The notes beneath the pieces are model-generated. The model saw only the letters and a list, made by a program, of their open reading frames with translations. It had not been told where the DNA came from and ran no database searches. From Pseudomonas fluorescens (GTDB lineage: Bacteria > Pseudomonadota > Gammaproteobacteria > Pseudomonadales > Pseudomonadaceae), in assembly GCF_902498065.1 (NCBI RefSeq), contig NZ_CABVIR010000001.1, forward strand, positions 1,302,001 through 1,366,000: a stretch of DNA of 64,000 bases, read 5' to 3'. A program made the position numbers and the translations under genes. Shown here one piece after another: positions 38,249 through 47,852 of this stretch (position 1 is the first letter of the stretch; each line of letters starts with the position of its first letter).

Positions 38249-39655
38249 TTACTGCATGAAACCCTCCATGAACCCAGCGACACCGCTGGCCAGCTTGCGT
38301 CGCCAAGGCGCGGTGGCCGGGTTGGCCAGGGTCTGGTCTTCGTGGACAAAGCTGCGGATGATCGCGTTGTAACCCAGCCAGCGACAGGGTTCCGGCTCCC
38401 AGCTCTTGAGCGCATCGAGACCGCCCTGCGGGATGACCCACGGCTGGCGAATCAGCTCGGTGTCGCGTTGCAGAATCAAGTCGGCCAGGGTCCGTCCACC
38501 CAGGTTGCTGGCGCCGACACCCTCCCCGCCGTAACCGCCGGAAATCGCAATGCCGCTCGCGTGATCGCACAGCATGTGCGGCTTGAACCGCCGAGACATG
38601 CCCAGGTTGCCGCCCCAGCCGTGAGTGAGGCGCACGTGCTTGAGTTGCGGGAAGAGCTCGCCGAACAGGTAACGCCGCAACTCCACTTCGCTGGTGGTCA
38701 GGTCGAAGTCATGGCGCAACTTGCCGGCAAACTGATAGCCACCCCGCGCGCCGAACACCAGGCGGTTATCCGCCGTACGCTGACCGTAAGTGACCTGACG
38801 GCTGCTTTCGCCAAACGCCTGCCCGTGGCTCAGGCCGATTTCGTCCCAAGTGGCAGCCGACAGCGGCTCGGTGGCGACGATCAGGCTTTGCACCGGCAAC
38901 TGATAGCGCCCCAGCGGGGGCAGCGTGGTCGCGTACCCTTCTACCGCCGGAACGATCCAGCGGCTGCGCACCGCCGCGTTCGCCGTGCGCAGACTGCCGG
39001 ATTGCCAGTGGGTGACCGGACTGTTTTCGTAAATCCTGACGCCCATGCGTTCTACCGTGCGGGCCAGACCTCGCACCAACTTTGCCGGTTGCAGGGTCGC
39101 AACGTGCGGTGCATAGATACCGCCATAAGGCTTGGCGATTCTGATCTGTTGCGCCAACTGCTCGGGGCTGAGCCAGCGGTAATGGCTTTCGGTCAGGCCC
39201 TGGCTATACAGCTTGTCCAGGTAGTGTCGAAGGCTGGTTTCCTGTTCGGGGTAGCGCGCAGCGCAATACAGCGCCCCGCCTTTACGGTAATCACAGTCGA
39301 TGCCTTCCCGTTCGAGGACAATCTCTACTTCATCAGGAATGCTGTGCAGCAGTTCATACGATGCCCGCCGCTGCTCGGGCGGTAAGTCGGCGAGCAAGCG
39401 GTCTTCTCCCAGGAGGTTGCCCATCAACCAGCCGCCATTGCGCCCGGAGGCACCAAAACCTGCGGTTTGCGCTTCTATGATGGCGATGTTCAACGCCGGC
39501 GCCAGGCACTTGAGGTAGTACGCGGTCCAGAGCCCGGTGTACCCCGCGCCAATGATGGCGACATCGACATCAAGATCGTGTTCCAGCGCCGGCCGCGCCA
39601 GCAACGGCTCGTCGAGTTGATCCATCCACAAACTGATAGTGCGCCACGCCGGCAT
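38249..39655 (-). CDS. FAD-dependent amine oxidoreductase (PuuB/gamma-glutamylputrescine oxidase-like)
   Basis: 468 residues. The DAO fold: VDVAIIGAGYTGLWTAYYL (FAD-binding GxGxxG), 'EAQTAGFGASGRNGGWLMG', and a late substrate/FAD segment 'GGYGGEGVGASNLGGRTLAD'. Members oxidise gamma-glutamylputrescine or other amines. In this operon it is followed by a cupin and a polyamine-binding protein, which suggests amine catabolism. Start ATG at 39655 (MPAWRTISLW); the frame opens a few codons earlier. Confidence 0.88.
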   Translation of the reverse strand: MPAWRTISLWMDQLDEPLLARPALEHDLDVDVAIIGAGYTGLWTAYYLKCLAPALNIAIIEAQTAGFGASGRNGGWLMGNLLGEDRLLADLPPEQRRASYELLHSIPDEVEIVLEREGIDCDYRKGGALYCAARYPEQETSLRHYLDKLYSQGLTESHYRWLSPEQLAQQIRIAKPYGGIYAPHVATLQPAKLVRGLARTVERMGVRIYENSPVTHWQSGSLRTANAAVRSRWIVPAVEGYATTLPPLGRYQLPVQSLIVATEPLSAATWDEIGLSHGQAFGESSRQVTYGQRTADNRLVFGARGGYQFAGKLRHDFDLTTSEVELRRYLFGELFPQLKHVRLTHGWGGNLGMSRRFKPHMLCDHASGIAISGGYGGEGVGASNLGGRTLADLILQRDTELIRQPWVIPQGGLDALKSWEPEPCRWLGYNAIIRSFVHEDQTLANPATAPWRRKLASGVAGFMEGFMQ

Positions 39656-39705
39656 GTAAGACTCCACCACTCAAACTTCGATGGCGTCGATCCTAGTGCG
39701 TGGGC

Positions 39706-40521
39706 TCAGAGTCTGTCTTGCGCGCGTGCACGCAAAGAAATTTGTTTGACGTAGGCCTTGGGCGACAGGCCGGTGTGTTGGCGGAAACAGCTATAGAACG
39801 CGGACAACGAGTTGAAGCCGGCGGCAAACGCCAGATCGTCGATGCGCAGCGGCGGTGCGACGTTTTCCAGTGCGGCGAGCACATGTTGCAAGCGCGCCTG
39901 GTTAACGTAGCGGTAGAAACTCTGGCCTAGCACCTGGTTCAGCAGGTAGGACATCTGATTGCGGCTGTACCCGCACTCCTTCGCCACCCGTTGCAGGTCG
40001 AGTTCAGGATCCAGATAAGGTTGCTGGCGCTGGAAATACTGTTGCAGGTCTTGCGCCATGAAACTCAGCTGACGCGGCGACAAGCCGAGCCGGCTGACGG
40101 CCGGGCGCTGACTGTTCGTTGTTTTGCTGACGGGCAGTTCATGCACCAGCGAGGCGTATTCGTTAACCCGCCAGATCAGCCCGTCGCGGACGGTAATCGC
40201 CTCGCTGGCCCGAAATGACACCAACCCTTCACCGCCCCGCAGGGTGATGCGGTACTGAATGAACGCGGTGTTGCCGTCCAGCCGGATGCGGTCCGAATGC
40301 TCCAGCGCTTCATCCGGACCGCGCGGCATGCTGCTGCGCACGTACTCGCGCAATTGGTCCAACCCCATCACGCGGTTCTGGAAGAAGTCGCTGTACTGGA
40401 TGTCCGGGTGATACAACGCCATGACACCGTCAAGATCCCGGTGCTTCCAGCGCAGGTGATAGCGCATGACCGTCTCGCTCGTGGCCTGGGTCTGCGACGG
40501 ACCATCATCATCGGCATGCAT
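39706..40521 (-). CDS. AraC-family regulator with N-terminal NTF2/SnoaL-like domain
   Basis: 271 residues from ATG at 40521 (MHADDDGPSQ). The first ~130 residues read as an NTF2-like (SnoaL) domain: 'WKHRDLDGVMALYHPDIQYS', 'AFIQYRITLRGGEGLVSFRA' and DGLIWRVNEYASL. The C-terminal ~100 have the double HTH of AraC: 'DLQRVAKECGYSRNQMSYLL' and 'IDDLAFAAGFNSLSAFYSCF', ending FRQHTGLSPKAY. NTF2 as the sensor of an AraC regulator is unusual. It leads the amine cluster and probably controls it. Confidence 0.85.
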   Translation of the reverse strand: MHADDDGPSQTQATSETVMRYHLRWKHRDLDGVMALYHPDIQYSDFFQNRVMGLDQLREYVRSSMPRGPDEALEHSDRIRLDGNTAFIQYRITLRGGEGLVSFRASEAITVRDGLIWRVNEYASLVHELPVSKTTNSQRPAVSRLGLSPRQLSFMAQDLQQYFQRQQPYLDPELDLQRVAKECGYSRNQMSYLLNQVLGQSFYRYVNQARLQHVLAALENVAPPLRIDDLAFAAGFNSLSAFYSCFRQHTGLSPKAYVKQISLRARAQDRL

Positions 40522-40784
40522 AAAGGACTCGACGAGAAAAAGGCGAGCTTGCCGAAATTCAGCACCGGCTTCAATGATCAATCAATGCTGGCCTTTTGCC
40601 GAAATACCGCAGCGATGTGACCTGAATCAAAAAAACTGAAGCAATCGCCAAACGGCCTGAAAAATCCACATTATTTTCACATGCGGATGCTACTTTTAAA
40701 GGGCAGTCACCGGTTGAGCCAATGAAGGCTCTTCCCTCCTAACATGAGCTAACGGAAGCGCTCGATAATGAAGGCGGGCAACAT

Positions 40785-41057
40785 ATGAATAAAGGGTTCA
40801 GTAAAGTCACCTTTCCAAACGCCTGCCAGTTGATGCGCTGGCATTTTCATCCCATGGGTTTTGAGGCGAGCATGGACGCACCGGGCAGTATGATCGCCCG
40901 TCTTTTTGACCGTGCCACGGGCGAGACCATGATCGCCATTGCCGGCATTCCGTGCGCGACTGTCATGAACGCGGCGGACGTAGAACGAATAATCGAAGCG
41001 GTGGAGGATGAGCTCGAATCTTTCATTCCACCGGTAGCCCTCAGGAGCTATGCCTGA
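40785..41057 (+). CDS. DUF1652 protein
   Basis: 90 residues, a Pseudomonas-specific small family: 'FPNACQLMRWHFHPMGFEAS', 'DAPGSMIARLFDRATGE', IAGIPCATVMNAADVERI. Function unknown. Single gene; the upstream gap (40582-40784) is AT-rich, with no promoter I can name with confidence. Followed by a bidirectional terminator. Confidence 0.9.
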   Translation: MNKGFSKVTFPNACQLMRWHFHPMGFEASMDAPGSMIARLFDRATGETMIAIAGIPCATVMNAADVERIIEAVEDELESFIPPVALRSYA

Positions 41058-41082
41058 AGGTTGAAACGCCGTTGCCACAATC

Positions 41083-41109
41083 AAAAGCCCACAGCGTGTG
41101 GGCTTTTTT
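41083..41109. terminator. Bidirectional intrinsic terminator
   Basis: AAAAGCCCACA (41083-41093) pairs with TGTGGGCTTTT (41097-41107), 3-base loop, T-runs on both strands. It ends the DUF1652 gene and the convergent helicase gene (ends at 41127). Confidence 0.93.
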
Positions 41110-41126
41110 GTGAGGGTCAAAAGGCT

Positions 41127-43601
41127 TTAAACCAATGCCTTGTTGCCCCGGTGATCGGTAAAGAATGCCTTGCCCTTGCCGATCCGGTCGGAGGCCTTGG
41201 GCATGTTCGCCGCTTGTTTGTCCTGCCCATCGACATACCAGTAGCAATGGCTGACCGCCCGAGTGATGCCGACATAAGCCAGCCGCAGAATCTCGTCTTT
41301 TTGCGCGTTATCGTAAGCTTCGTTGTCGCCAGCCTTACCCAGACCGGCCATGCGGTAGACCTGATTCTTGTACGGGGAACTGGTCAGGTGCTGGCAGTCT
41401 CCCAGCAAAAACACGGCATCAGCCTGAAGACCCTTGGCGCTGTGATAGGTCAACTGCTTCAGCCGTCGCGACTCGTACGGCAAGTTAGAATCAACATTAA
41501 CTACAGGCAAAATATGCTCTTCTATCAATGACTTATCGCTACTTTTTCGATAGAGCATCAAGATGGTATCGCCTTGCCTGTAGTGCTCCATCAACCGTTT
41601 GGCCAAGTCTTGATCGTCCCGATCCAGCACGTTGACCGGCAGCAGCGCTTTTGACTCGCCGCTGGCCTTGGCCTTCTTGCCGGCAATGGCCGGCGCGGCG
41701 CGCACGATGTGTTCGGCGGCGTCGATGATGTGTTGATGGCTGCGATAATTGTCGCTGAGCATCACCTTGGTCGTGCTCGGCGACGGGAATTCCTTGTTGA
41801 ATTCCATGAAATACGTCGGCGAACTGCCGCGCCATCCATAAATGGACTGCCAGTCATCGCCCACACACAGCAGCGACGAACGCTGAGCGCCGCGCCCCAC
41901 ATGCATGGCCGGGCCACGACTGCGAATCTCAGCCAGGCTGGCACGAATCCAGGAAACAATCTGCGGCGATACGTCCTGAAATTCGTCGATCATCAGGTGC
42001 GACAGCGGCCGCAGCAGTTCATCGCTCAACAGCTTCTGGTTTTCCGGCGAATGCTCGCTGAACAAAGCGAACATGCGGTTGTAAGTCATTACCGGCGGCT
42101 TCTGATCCAGCAAATGATCCTCCAAGGCTCGCCAGTACAGGCTCAGGGCCTCGAAGAAAAACCGGTCAGGGTCGTCCTTGGCGAAGCTCATCTGGCCTAC
42201 GGCGCTCGGAACATCCAGGCCAAGATTTTCAATAAACCCGGCCGCTGCGACAAAACAGTCCAGCAACGGCGCGGAACCGAGCTCGCCCTTGACCTTGTAA
42301 TCGAACCCAGGCCCGGCGCTGGCATCGCCCGCAAGGGACGCCAAAACACGTTTGGATGTTTCATAACTATCCATCCATATCAAAGGCTTACGACAGAAAG
42401 CTTGAAACAGGGTTCGCTTTACCGCCCACTCGGCGCGAACACTGAGCTTGGCATTCGGACGGCTGATCTGCGGGTTTTCCCGCGGGTCGAAACCCAGCAC
42501 CACCCACGCATCCAGGCTCGGAATATAGCCATGGCAATGAAAGGTCGAGCCGTTGATATCAAACGACTGTCGATTAGGCTCGATGCCTTTGATGGGCCAG
42601 GCGCCTGCGCGGAACCACAAATCTTCAACGAAGTCGCATAACTCTTCATCACGCTTGGCGGCCAGTTCGGTCACGGCCATGCGTTTTTGCACGTCGGGGT
42701 GATCGCGCTCCAGCTCCTTGAGCTGCAAGGCATGCCGCGACAACGGTTTGATCAGTTCGCGAAAGCGCTCATCACGCGTGTGCAGGTGGTGATAGCAGGC
42801 ATTGAGTTGCTGGCGCTGGGCGTCGTTGATGCGCAAGTCGAAAGGATTACTGTCGACCTCCTCGTCAGCGCCTTGTGCCCGGCTGCTGAGGTTTTCGAAC
42901 GCTTGCAGCCGCTCGAAGCCCGGCAGGCTGCGCACCATCGGCAGGATTCGCGAATGGAAGGTGCGCACCAGATCCCGCGCCTCCTTGAAGCCGAGTGGCC
43001 GCCCCCAGAGCGCAAACATCTCGATCAGTTTGTTGATGAAGTCCTTGCGCGACTCTCGCGTGAACGTTACGACGGTCATTGAGTTCAGCTCGAAGCCCAG
43101 ATAGTGGGTCAGCAGCAAAATGCGCAGCACCAGAGTGGTCGACTTGCCCGCCCCCGCGCCGGCGATCACCGACGTCGATGGCGTATCGCTGAAGATCATT
43201 TTCCACTGTGCAGTGCTGGGTTGAGCCTGTGGCGCGAGCAAACGAGCGACATCGGCCTTCATGCGTTTCTTCAGTTCAGCGCTCAATGGCAGGCGCCAGT
43301 CGTCGAACAGGTTGTCATCGACGTTGGGTGGCCGGTGCTCGGTCGAGCGCGAGTCACGAATCAGCAACACCTGCCGACCTTCCTCCAACCCTTCGAGCCT
43401 GCCTTCCTTGTAGCCGTAATCCACCCCGGCGCTGTGGCCGCTGCGAAAACCATCAGCCTGGCCATGCAGCCATGACGCCCGATGCTGTGCACGCAGACGC
43501 GTCAACCCATGGCCAAAGAATCGGGCGGCCAGACGCTTGAGCAATGGCATCTCGGCCAGGGGCCGTAGTTCAGGAGGAAGATCGGGGGTGTGTTGCGGCA
43601 C
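41127..43601 (-). CDS. UvrD/Rep-family superfamily 1 DNA helicase
   Basis: 824 residues. Walker A is VIAGAGAGKSTTLVLR (147-155 as the core). Walker B/Q region: LMIDEFQDVSPQ; motif III 'LLCVGDDWQSIYGWRGSSP'; motif IV 'KVMLSDNYRSHQHII'; late motif V/VI 'HSAKGLQADAVFLLGD' and RLAYVGITRAV. It differs from UvrD itself by an N-terminal ~130 residues with a Gly-rich section (GFRSGHSAGVDYGYKEGRLE). Role is probably DNA repair or recombination; not one of the named UvrD/Rep/RecB enzymes. GTG start at 43601. Confidence 0.88.
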   Translation of the reverse strand: MPQHTPDLPPELRPLAEMPLLKRLAARFFGHGLTRLRAQHRASWLHGQADGFRSGHSAGVDYGYKEGRLEGLEEGRQVLLIRDSRSTEHRPPNVDDNLFDDWRLPLSAELKKRMKADVARLLAPQAQPSTAQWKMIFSDTPSTSVIAGAGAGKSTTLVLRILLLTHYLGFELNSMTVVTFTRESRKDFINKLIEMFALWGRPLGFKEARDLVRTFHSRILPMVRSLPGFERLQAFENLSSRAQGADEEVDSNPFDLRINDAQRQQLNACYHHLHTRDERFRELIKPLSRHALQLKELERDHPDVQKRMAVTELAAKRDEELCDFVEDLWFRAGAWPIKGIEPNRQSFDINGSTFHCHGYIPSLDAWVVLGFDPRENPQISRPNAKLSVRAEWAVKRTLFQAFCRKPLIWMDSYETSKRVLASLAGDASAGPGFDYKVKGELGSAPLLDCFVAAAGFIENLGLDVPSAVGQMSFAKDDPDRFFFEALSLYWRALEDHLLDQKPPVMTYNRMFALFSEHSPENQKLLSDELLRPLSHLMIDEFQDVSPQIVSWIRASLAEIRSRGPAMHVGRGAQRSSLLCVGDDWQSIYGWRGSSPTYFMEFNKEFPSPSTTKVMLSDNYRSHQHIIDAAEHIVRAAPAIAGKKAKASGESKALLPVNVLDRDDQDLAKRLMEHYRQGDTILMLYRKSSDKSLIEEHILPVVNVDSNLPYESRRLKQLTYHSAKGLQADAVFLLGDCQHLTSSPYKNQVYRMAGLGKAGDNEAYDNAQKDEILRLAYVGITRAVSHCYWYVDGQDKQAANMPKASDRIGKGKAFFTDHRGNKALV

Positions 43602-43839
43602 GCGGGCTGACTCCAGGGTGTGAGGCTGTTGCGGGCTATGGTGTCTGCATTTGCCATTCAGTTCTAGTGAAATGCTTACAGGTCATTGGCTTATGCGATG
43701 AAGTGAAGGCTGGGTGAGAATGTTTCGAGCTGATTTGATATCAGTTTATTTGATTGTATTGAGGCATTTTTTACGCTTTTTATCGATCAGTGGCTGATAG
43801 ATGATGCTCGCCATTCACCACCTCTTTCAGGAGACGATC

Positions 43840-44535
43840 ATGCTCGAACTCAGACCCTTCAACTCCTTGGGCGGCGCCCACCATGGCTGGTTGGATGCTC
43901 ATCACCACTTTTCGTTCGCCGAATACCATGACCCCAAACGCATGAACTGGGGCAACCTGCGGGTATGGAACGACGACGTGATCGCCTCGGGCACCGGTTT
44001 TCCGAAACACCCGCACCGGGACATGGAAATCATCACTTATGTCCGTGAAGGCGCGATTACCCACGAGGACAACCTGGGTAACAAAGGCCGTACCGAAGCG
44101 GGCGACGTGCAGGTCATGAGCGCTGGCACCGGGATCGCCCACAGTGAGTACAACCTGGAAGCGACTGAAACTAAAATCTTCCAGATCTGGATCATCCCGA
44201 ACGAAACAGGCCTGGCGCCGTCCTGGGGTGCGAAACCGTTCCCTAAAGGTCAGCGCGAAGGTTTCGTGACCCTGGCCAGCGGCAAGACCGGTGACGATCA
44301 AAGCCTGCGGATCCGTGCGGATGCGCGCCTGGTTGCGGCGAACCTGAAGGCGGGCGAGTCTGCGCAATATCGGCTGGACAATGGCCGTCGTGCCTACCTG
44401 GTGCCGGCGACGGGCGTCATTGAAGTCAATGGCTTGCGTGCACAAGCTCGAGACGGTGTCGCGGTGACGGATGAGCAGGTGTTGAGCGTAACAGCCATTG
44501 AGGACAGTGAAATTGTCCTGGTGGACCTCGCTTGA
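43840..44535 (+). CDS. Pirin family protein
   Basis: 231 residues, two cupin domains. The metal-binding N-terminal motif is GTGFPKHPHRDMEIITYVREG, with His in KHPH and Glu in MEIIT, then 'AGTGIAHSEYN'. Bacterial pirins often act as quercetin dioxygenase-like or regulatory proteins. The start is ATG at 43840 with CAGGAG directly upstream; the longer frame from 43801 lacks it. The gap 43602-43839 is AT-rich with no other gene. Confidence 0.92.
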   Translation: MLELRPFNSLGGAHHGWLDAHHHFSFAEYHDPKRMNWGNLRVWNDDVIASGTGFPKHPHRDMEIITYVREGAITHEDNLGNKGRTEAGDVQVMSAGTGIAHSEYNLEATETKIFQIWIIPNETGLAPSWGAKPFPKGQREGFVTLASGKTGDDQSLRIRADARLVAANLKAGESAQYRLDNGRRAYLVPATGVIEVNGLRAQARDGVAVTDEQVLSVTAIEDSEIVLVDLA

Positions 44536-44555
44536 TTGGGTAAATGCAGGGCGAA

Positions 44556-44588
44556 AAAAGGGGCGACCGGAAATGGTCGCCCCTTTTT
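44556..44588. terminator. Intrinsic terminator after pirin
   Basis: GGGGCGACC (44560-44568) / GGTCGCCCC (44575-44583), 6-base loop, T-run 44584-44588 on plus and A-run before it. Confidence 0.9.
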
Positions 44589-44610
44589 CATAGTTGTTGG
44601 TGACTGTGCC

Positions 44611-44687
44611 GACGCCATCGCGAGCAGGCTCGCTCCCACAGGGGTTTTGTGCATTCCTTGTGGGGAGCTGGCTTGCCAGCGAAGGGG
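44611..44687. repeat. REPIN, mixed core types
   Basis: Arm 'gacgccatcgcgagcaggct' + cgctcccacag (44611-44641) and inverted arm 'tgtggggagctggcttgcca' (44660-44679). The two arms carry different palindromes (gagcaggctc and gctggcttgccagc), so the pair is a hybrid or has recombined. Confidence 0.8.
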
Positions 44688-44694
44688 CCCTCTA

Positions 44695-46341
44695 CTATTT
44701 CGCAGAAATTGCGCTATCCACCAATGTTTGCGCTTCAGCCACCAACTGCTTCAGATGCTCATCACTGACGAAACTCTCAGCGTAGATCTTGTAGATGTCT
44801 TCCGTACCTGACGGACGCGCTGCGAACCAGCCGTTTTCGGTCATGACTTTCAGGCCGCCAATGGCCTGGTCATTACCCGGCGCGTGGCTGAGGATGCTCT
44901 GGATCGCTTCGCCCGCAAGCTGGGTCGAGGTGACTTGCTCCGGTGACAACTTGCTCAGCAACGCTTTCTGTTCCGGATTGGCCTTGGCATCGACCCGCAC
45001 CGAGAACGGTTCACCCAGCTCATCGGTCAACGCGCGATACGCCTGGCTCGGGTCGCGGCCGGTACGGGCAGTCATTTCCGCGGCCAACAGGGCCGGAATC
45101 AAACCATCCTTGTCAGTGCTCCAGACGCCGCCATCCCTGCGCAGGAACGAGGCACCGGCGCTTTCTTCGCCGCCAAATCCCAGCGAGCCGTCGAACAGGC
45201 CGTCTGCAAACCATTTGAAACCGACTGGCACTTCGTAGAGTCGACGACCCAAACGCTTGGCCACTCGATCAATCAAGCCACTGCTGACCACGGTTTTACC
45301 CACGGCTGCATCGGCGCGCCATTGCGGGCGGTTCTTGAACAGGTAGTCGATGGACACCGCCAGGTAACTGTTCGGCGCGAGCAAACCACCGGACGGCGTC
45401 ACGATGCCATGGCGATCGTGATCCGGGTCACAGGCGAACGCTACGTCAAAACGCTCTTTGAGGCCGATCAGGCCTTGCATGGCGTGGCTGGACGAGGGGT
45501 CCATGCGGATCTGGCCATCCCAGTCGACTGTCATGAAGCGGAAAGTCGGATCGACCTGCTTGTTCACCACGTCGAGGTCCAGCTTGTAATGCTCGGCAAT
45601 CGCCGACCAGTAACGCACCCCTGCTCCGCCCAGCGGATCGACGCCCAGACGCAATTTGGCGTTGCGGATGGCGTCGAAGTCGATCACGTTGATCAGGTCG
45701 GCGACATAGGTGTTGAGGTAATCGTGACGGTGCGTGGTACTGGCTTTCAGCGCCTGCTCGTAGCTGATGCGCTTGACGCCGGCGAGCTTGTTGCTCAACA
45801 GCTCGTTGGCCTTGGCTTCGATCCACTTGGTGATGTGGGTATCGGCCGGGCCACCGTTGGTCGGGTTGTATTTGTAGCCACCGCTTTGCGGCGGGTTGTG
45901 GGAGGGCGTGATGACGATGCCGTCTGCCAGGCCTGAGGTGCGGCCACGGTTATAACAGAGAATCGCGTGGGAAATGGCCGGTGTGGGGGTGTACTCGTCA
46001 CCCTCCGCAATCATCACTGTCACGCCGTTCGCGGCCAGTACTTCGAGGGCGCTGGTGCCGGCCGGGGTGGACAGCGCGTGGGTGTCGATGCCGACGAACA
46101 GCGGACCATCGATGCCCTGGGCTTCGCGGTACAGGCAGATCGCCTGGCTAATCGCCAGAACATGCCATTCGTTGAAACTCAAGTCGAACGAGCTACCGCG
46201 GTGCCCGGACGTGCCGAAAGCGACACGCTGGGTGGAGATCGCAGCATCGGGCTGGCCGGTGTAATAAGCCGTTACCAGTCGCGGGATGTCGACCAACAAC
46301 TCTGCCGGTGCCGGTTTTCCCGCAAAAGGACTGAGAGTCAT
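44695..46341 (-). CDS. pgm: Phosphoglucomutase (alpha-D-glucose specific)
   Basis: 548 residues, close to E. coli Pgm. Family motifs: [15 protein letters not shown] near the N-terminus, catalytic phosphoserine in [17 protein letters not shown], metal loop '[12 protein letters not shown]', sugar-binding [15 protein letters not shown] and the phosphate-binding end '[19 protein letters not shown]'. Interconverts glucose-1-P and glucose-6-P for glycogen, trehalose and envelope polysaccharides. Single gene flanked by a REPIN. Confidence 0.95.
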   Translation of the reverse strand: MTLSPFAGKPAPAELLVDIPRLVTAYYTGQPDAAISTQRVAFGTSGHRGSSFDLSFNEWHVLAISQAICLYREAQGIDGPLFVGIDTHALSTPAGTSALEVLAANGVTVMIAEGDEYTPTPAISHAILCYNRGRTSGLADGIVITPSHNPPQSGGYKYNPTNGGPADTHITKWIEAKANELLSNKLAGVKRISYEQALKASTTHRHDYLNTYVADLINVIDFDAIRNAKLRLGVDPLGGAGVRYWSAIAEHYKLDLDVVNKQVDPTFRFMTVDWDGQIRMDPSSSHAMQGLIGLKERFDVAFACDPDHDRHGIVTPSGGLLAPNSYLAVSIDYLFKNRPQWRADAAVGKTVVSSGLIDRVAKRLGRRLYEVPVGFKWFADGLFDGSLGFGGEESAGASFLRRDGGVWSTDKDGLIPALLAAEMTARTGRDPSQAYRALTDELGEPFSVRVDAKANPEQKALLSKLSPEQVTSTQLAGEAIQSILSHAPGNDQAIGGLKVMTENGWFAARPSGTEDIYKIYAESFVSDEHLKQLVAEAQTLVDSAISAK

Positions 46342-46451
46342 GCAAAACCTCTGAATAGAGTGGTTCAGGAATAGGAACGCAGTTTACTGGCAGTTTGACC
46401 GCAACGCGATGGGATCGATCCACGAGCGCGAAGGATGTCCGGCGGACGTGC

Positions 46452-47852
46452 TCAGTCGACCGACTCCAGGCGCAAGGCATCGCCGAGCAGGCTCAGGGCA
46501 GCGGCCAGATCATGATCACCGCCAAAGGTATGGCTGAGGCGCAAGTGCTGCGAGTGCAGCCCCTGCAAACTGAACAGCTCGCCCGGCGCAATCACCACCT
46601 GATGTTTGAGCAGACGCTGAAACACCCGCCGCACATCGACCTGACGCAGTGAGCGGGCCCAAATCGTTGCGCCACCCTGCGGCTCGACAAAATGCAAGGC
46701 ATCGCCCAAGCGCTCCTGCAACAGCTGCATCATCTGCACCTTGCGGTCCTTGAGCAATCTGCGCAAAACCTGAAGGTGCTGATCGATCCGCCCATTCCCG
46801 TACAAACGGGCGATGGCTTTCTGGCGAATCGGCGACAGACGAAAGGAGCGCAGCAGAAAGTGTCGCTGCAATTCGGCGCTGAAATGCCGTGACAACAGAT
46901 AGCCGTAAGGCGCTTCCGGACCGATGATCTTTTCGAACGTGGAAAACACGATAAGCCGGTCGGGGTCCAGCAGATCACGAAACCGCAAGCCGCCCGGTTC
47001 GAATTCGAGCTCGCCGTAGCAATCGTTTTCCAACACCCAACTGCCATGCCGCTCCAATAGCTGCGCAATGGCGCGCCGGTTGTCGTCAGCCGCGAGGCTG
47101 CCTCGCGGCATGTTCAAAGCGGATGACAGCATGACTAACCGCACCGCTCGGGTTTCCAGCAGCTCTTTGAGTTGTTCGACATCCAGACCGCCATCGTTTT
47201 GCAGCTGCAACTCGATCACCTGGACGTCGGCGGCCTGGAGCAAGCGCAGAATCGCCCAGTCACACGGAGACTCAAGCACTACGGCGGCGTTTTTGAGGCA
47301 CAACACGGCGATCAGTATTTCCAGGACGCCGCGCAAGTCGGCGCCAATGTAAACGTCATCGGCGTGCCAACAGCGCACCGGTGTCGTGGTGTAGCGCGCG
47401 GCCACGGCGGTGCGCAGTTCCAGTTCCCCGCAGGGTTGCGAAGGCGGTTGAGGCTGGCGCGGATACTGTCGCAGCAGTTCGCGCTCCAGCAGCAATAACG
47501 GGCTGTCGAGGGGCTGCAACAATGCCGGCTCATCGGCACTCAAAACCAGCATGCCTGGACATCTGGCACTGAAATAAACGGTTTCGAGCAGGTCATTGCC
47601 ATGGCCGAGCGTGTTGATGGCAGACACTGGCAATGCGTAATAGCCGGATTTGGCGACCGAATACACACGCCCCTCTTTCTCCAGCAACGAATAAGCGTAC
47701 TGAATCGTCGAAATCGACACGCTCAGACGATCCGCCAACTGCCGCAACGACGGCAGGCGCACGCGCGTGTCATTGACCGGCTCGTTGATCAGGTGCGTCA
47801 GGTATCGGTACACCGCCTGATAAGCAAAATCGGTCTCGCGCGGTCCTTTCAA
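46452..47852 (-). CDS. MocR-type transcriptional regulator (GntR HTH + aminotransferase domain)
   Basis: 466 residues. The N-terminal GntR winged helix is 'RLPSLRQLADRLSVSISTIQ' with 'YAYSLLEKEGRVYSVAKSGY'. The rest is a fold-type-I aminotransferase-like domain with 'VLESPCDWAILRLLQAADVQ', 'MLSSALNMPRGSLAADDNRR' and 'VFSTFEKIIGPEAPYGYLLS' around the usual PLP lysine position (EKIIGPEA). MocR regulators sense PLP or an amino-acid adduct. The TTG start at 47852 overlaps the stop of the upstream 496-residue gene as TTGA, so the pair is co-translated. Confidence 0.88.
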   Translation of the reverse strand: MKGPRETDFAYQAVYRYLTHLINEPVNDTRVRLPSLRQLADRLSVSISTIQYAYSLLEKEGRVYSVAKSGYYALPVSAINTLGHGNDLLETVYFSARCPGMLVLSADEPALLQPLDSPLLLLERELLRQYPRQPQPPSQPCGELELRTAVAARYTTTPVRCWHADDVYIGADLRGVLEILIAVLCLKNAAVVLESPCDWAILRLLQAADVQVIELQLQNDGGLDVEQLKELLETRAVRLVMLSSALNMPRGSLAADDNRRAIAQLLERHGSWVLENDCYGELEFEPGGLRFRDLLDPDRLIVFSTFEKIIGPEAPYGYLLSRHFSAELQRHFLLRSFRLSPIRQKAIARLYGNGRIDQHLQVLRRLLKDRKVQMMQLLQERLGDALHFVEPQGGATIWARSLRQVDVRRVFQRLLKHQVVIAPGELFSLQGLHSQHLRLSHTFGGDHDLAAALSLLGDALRLESVD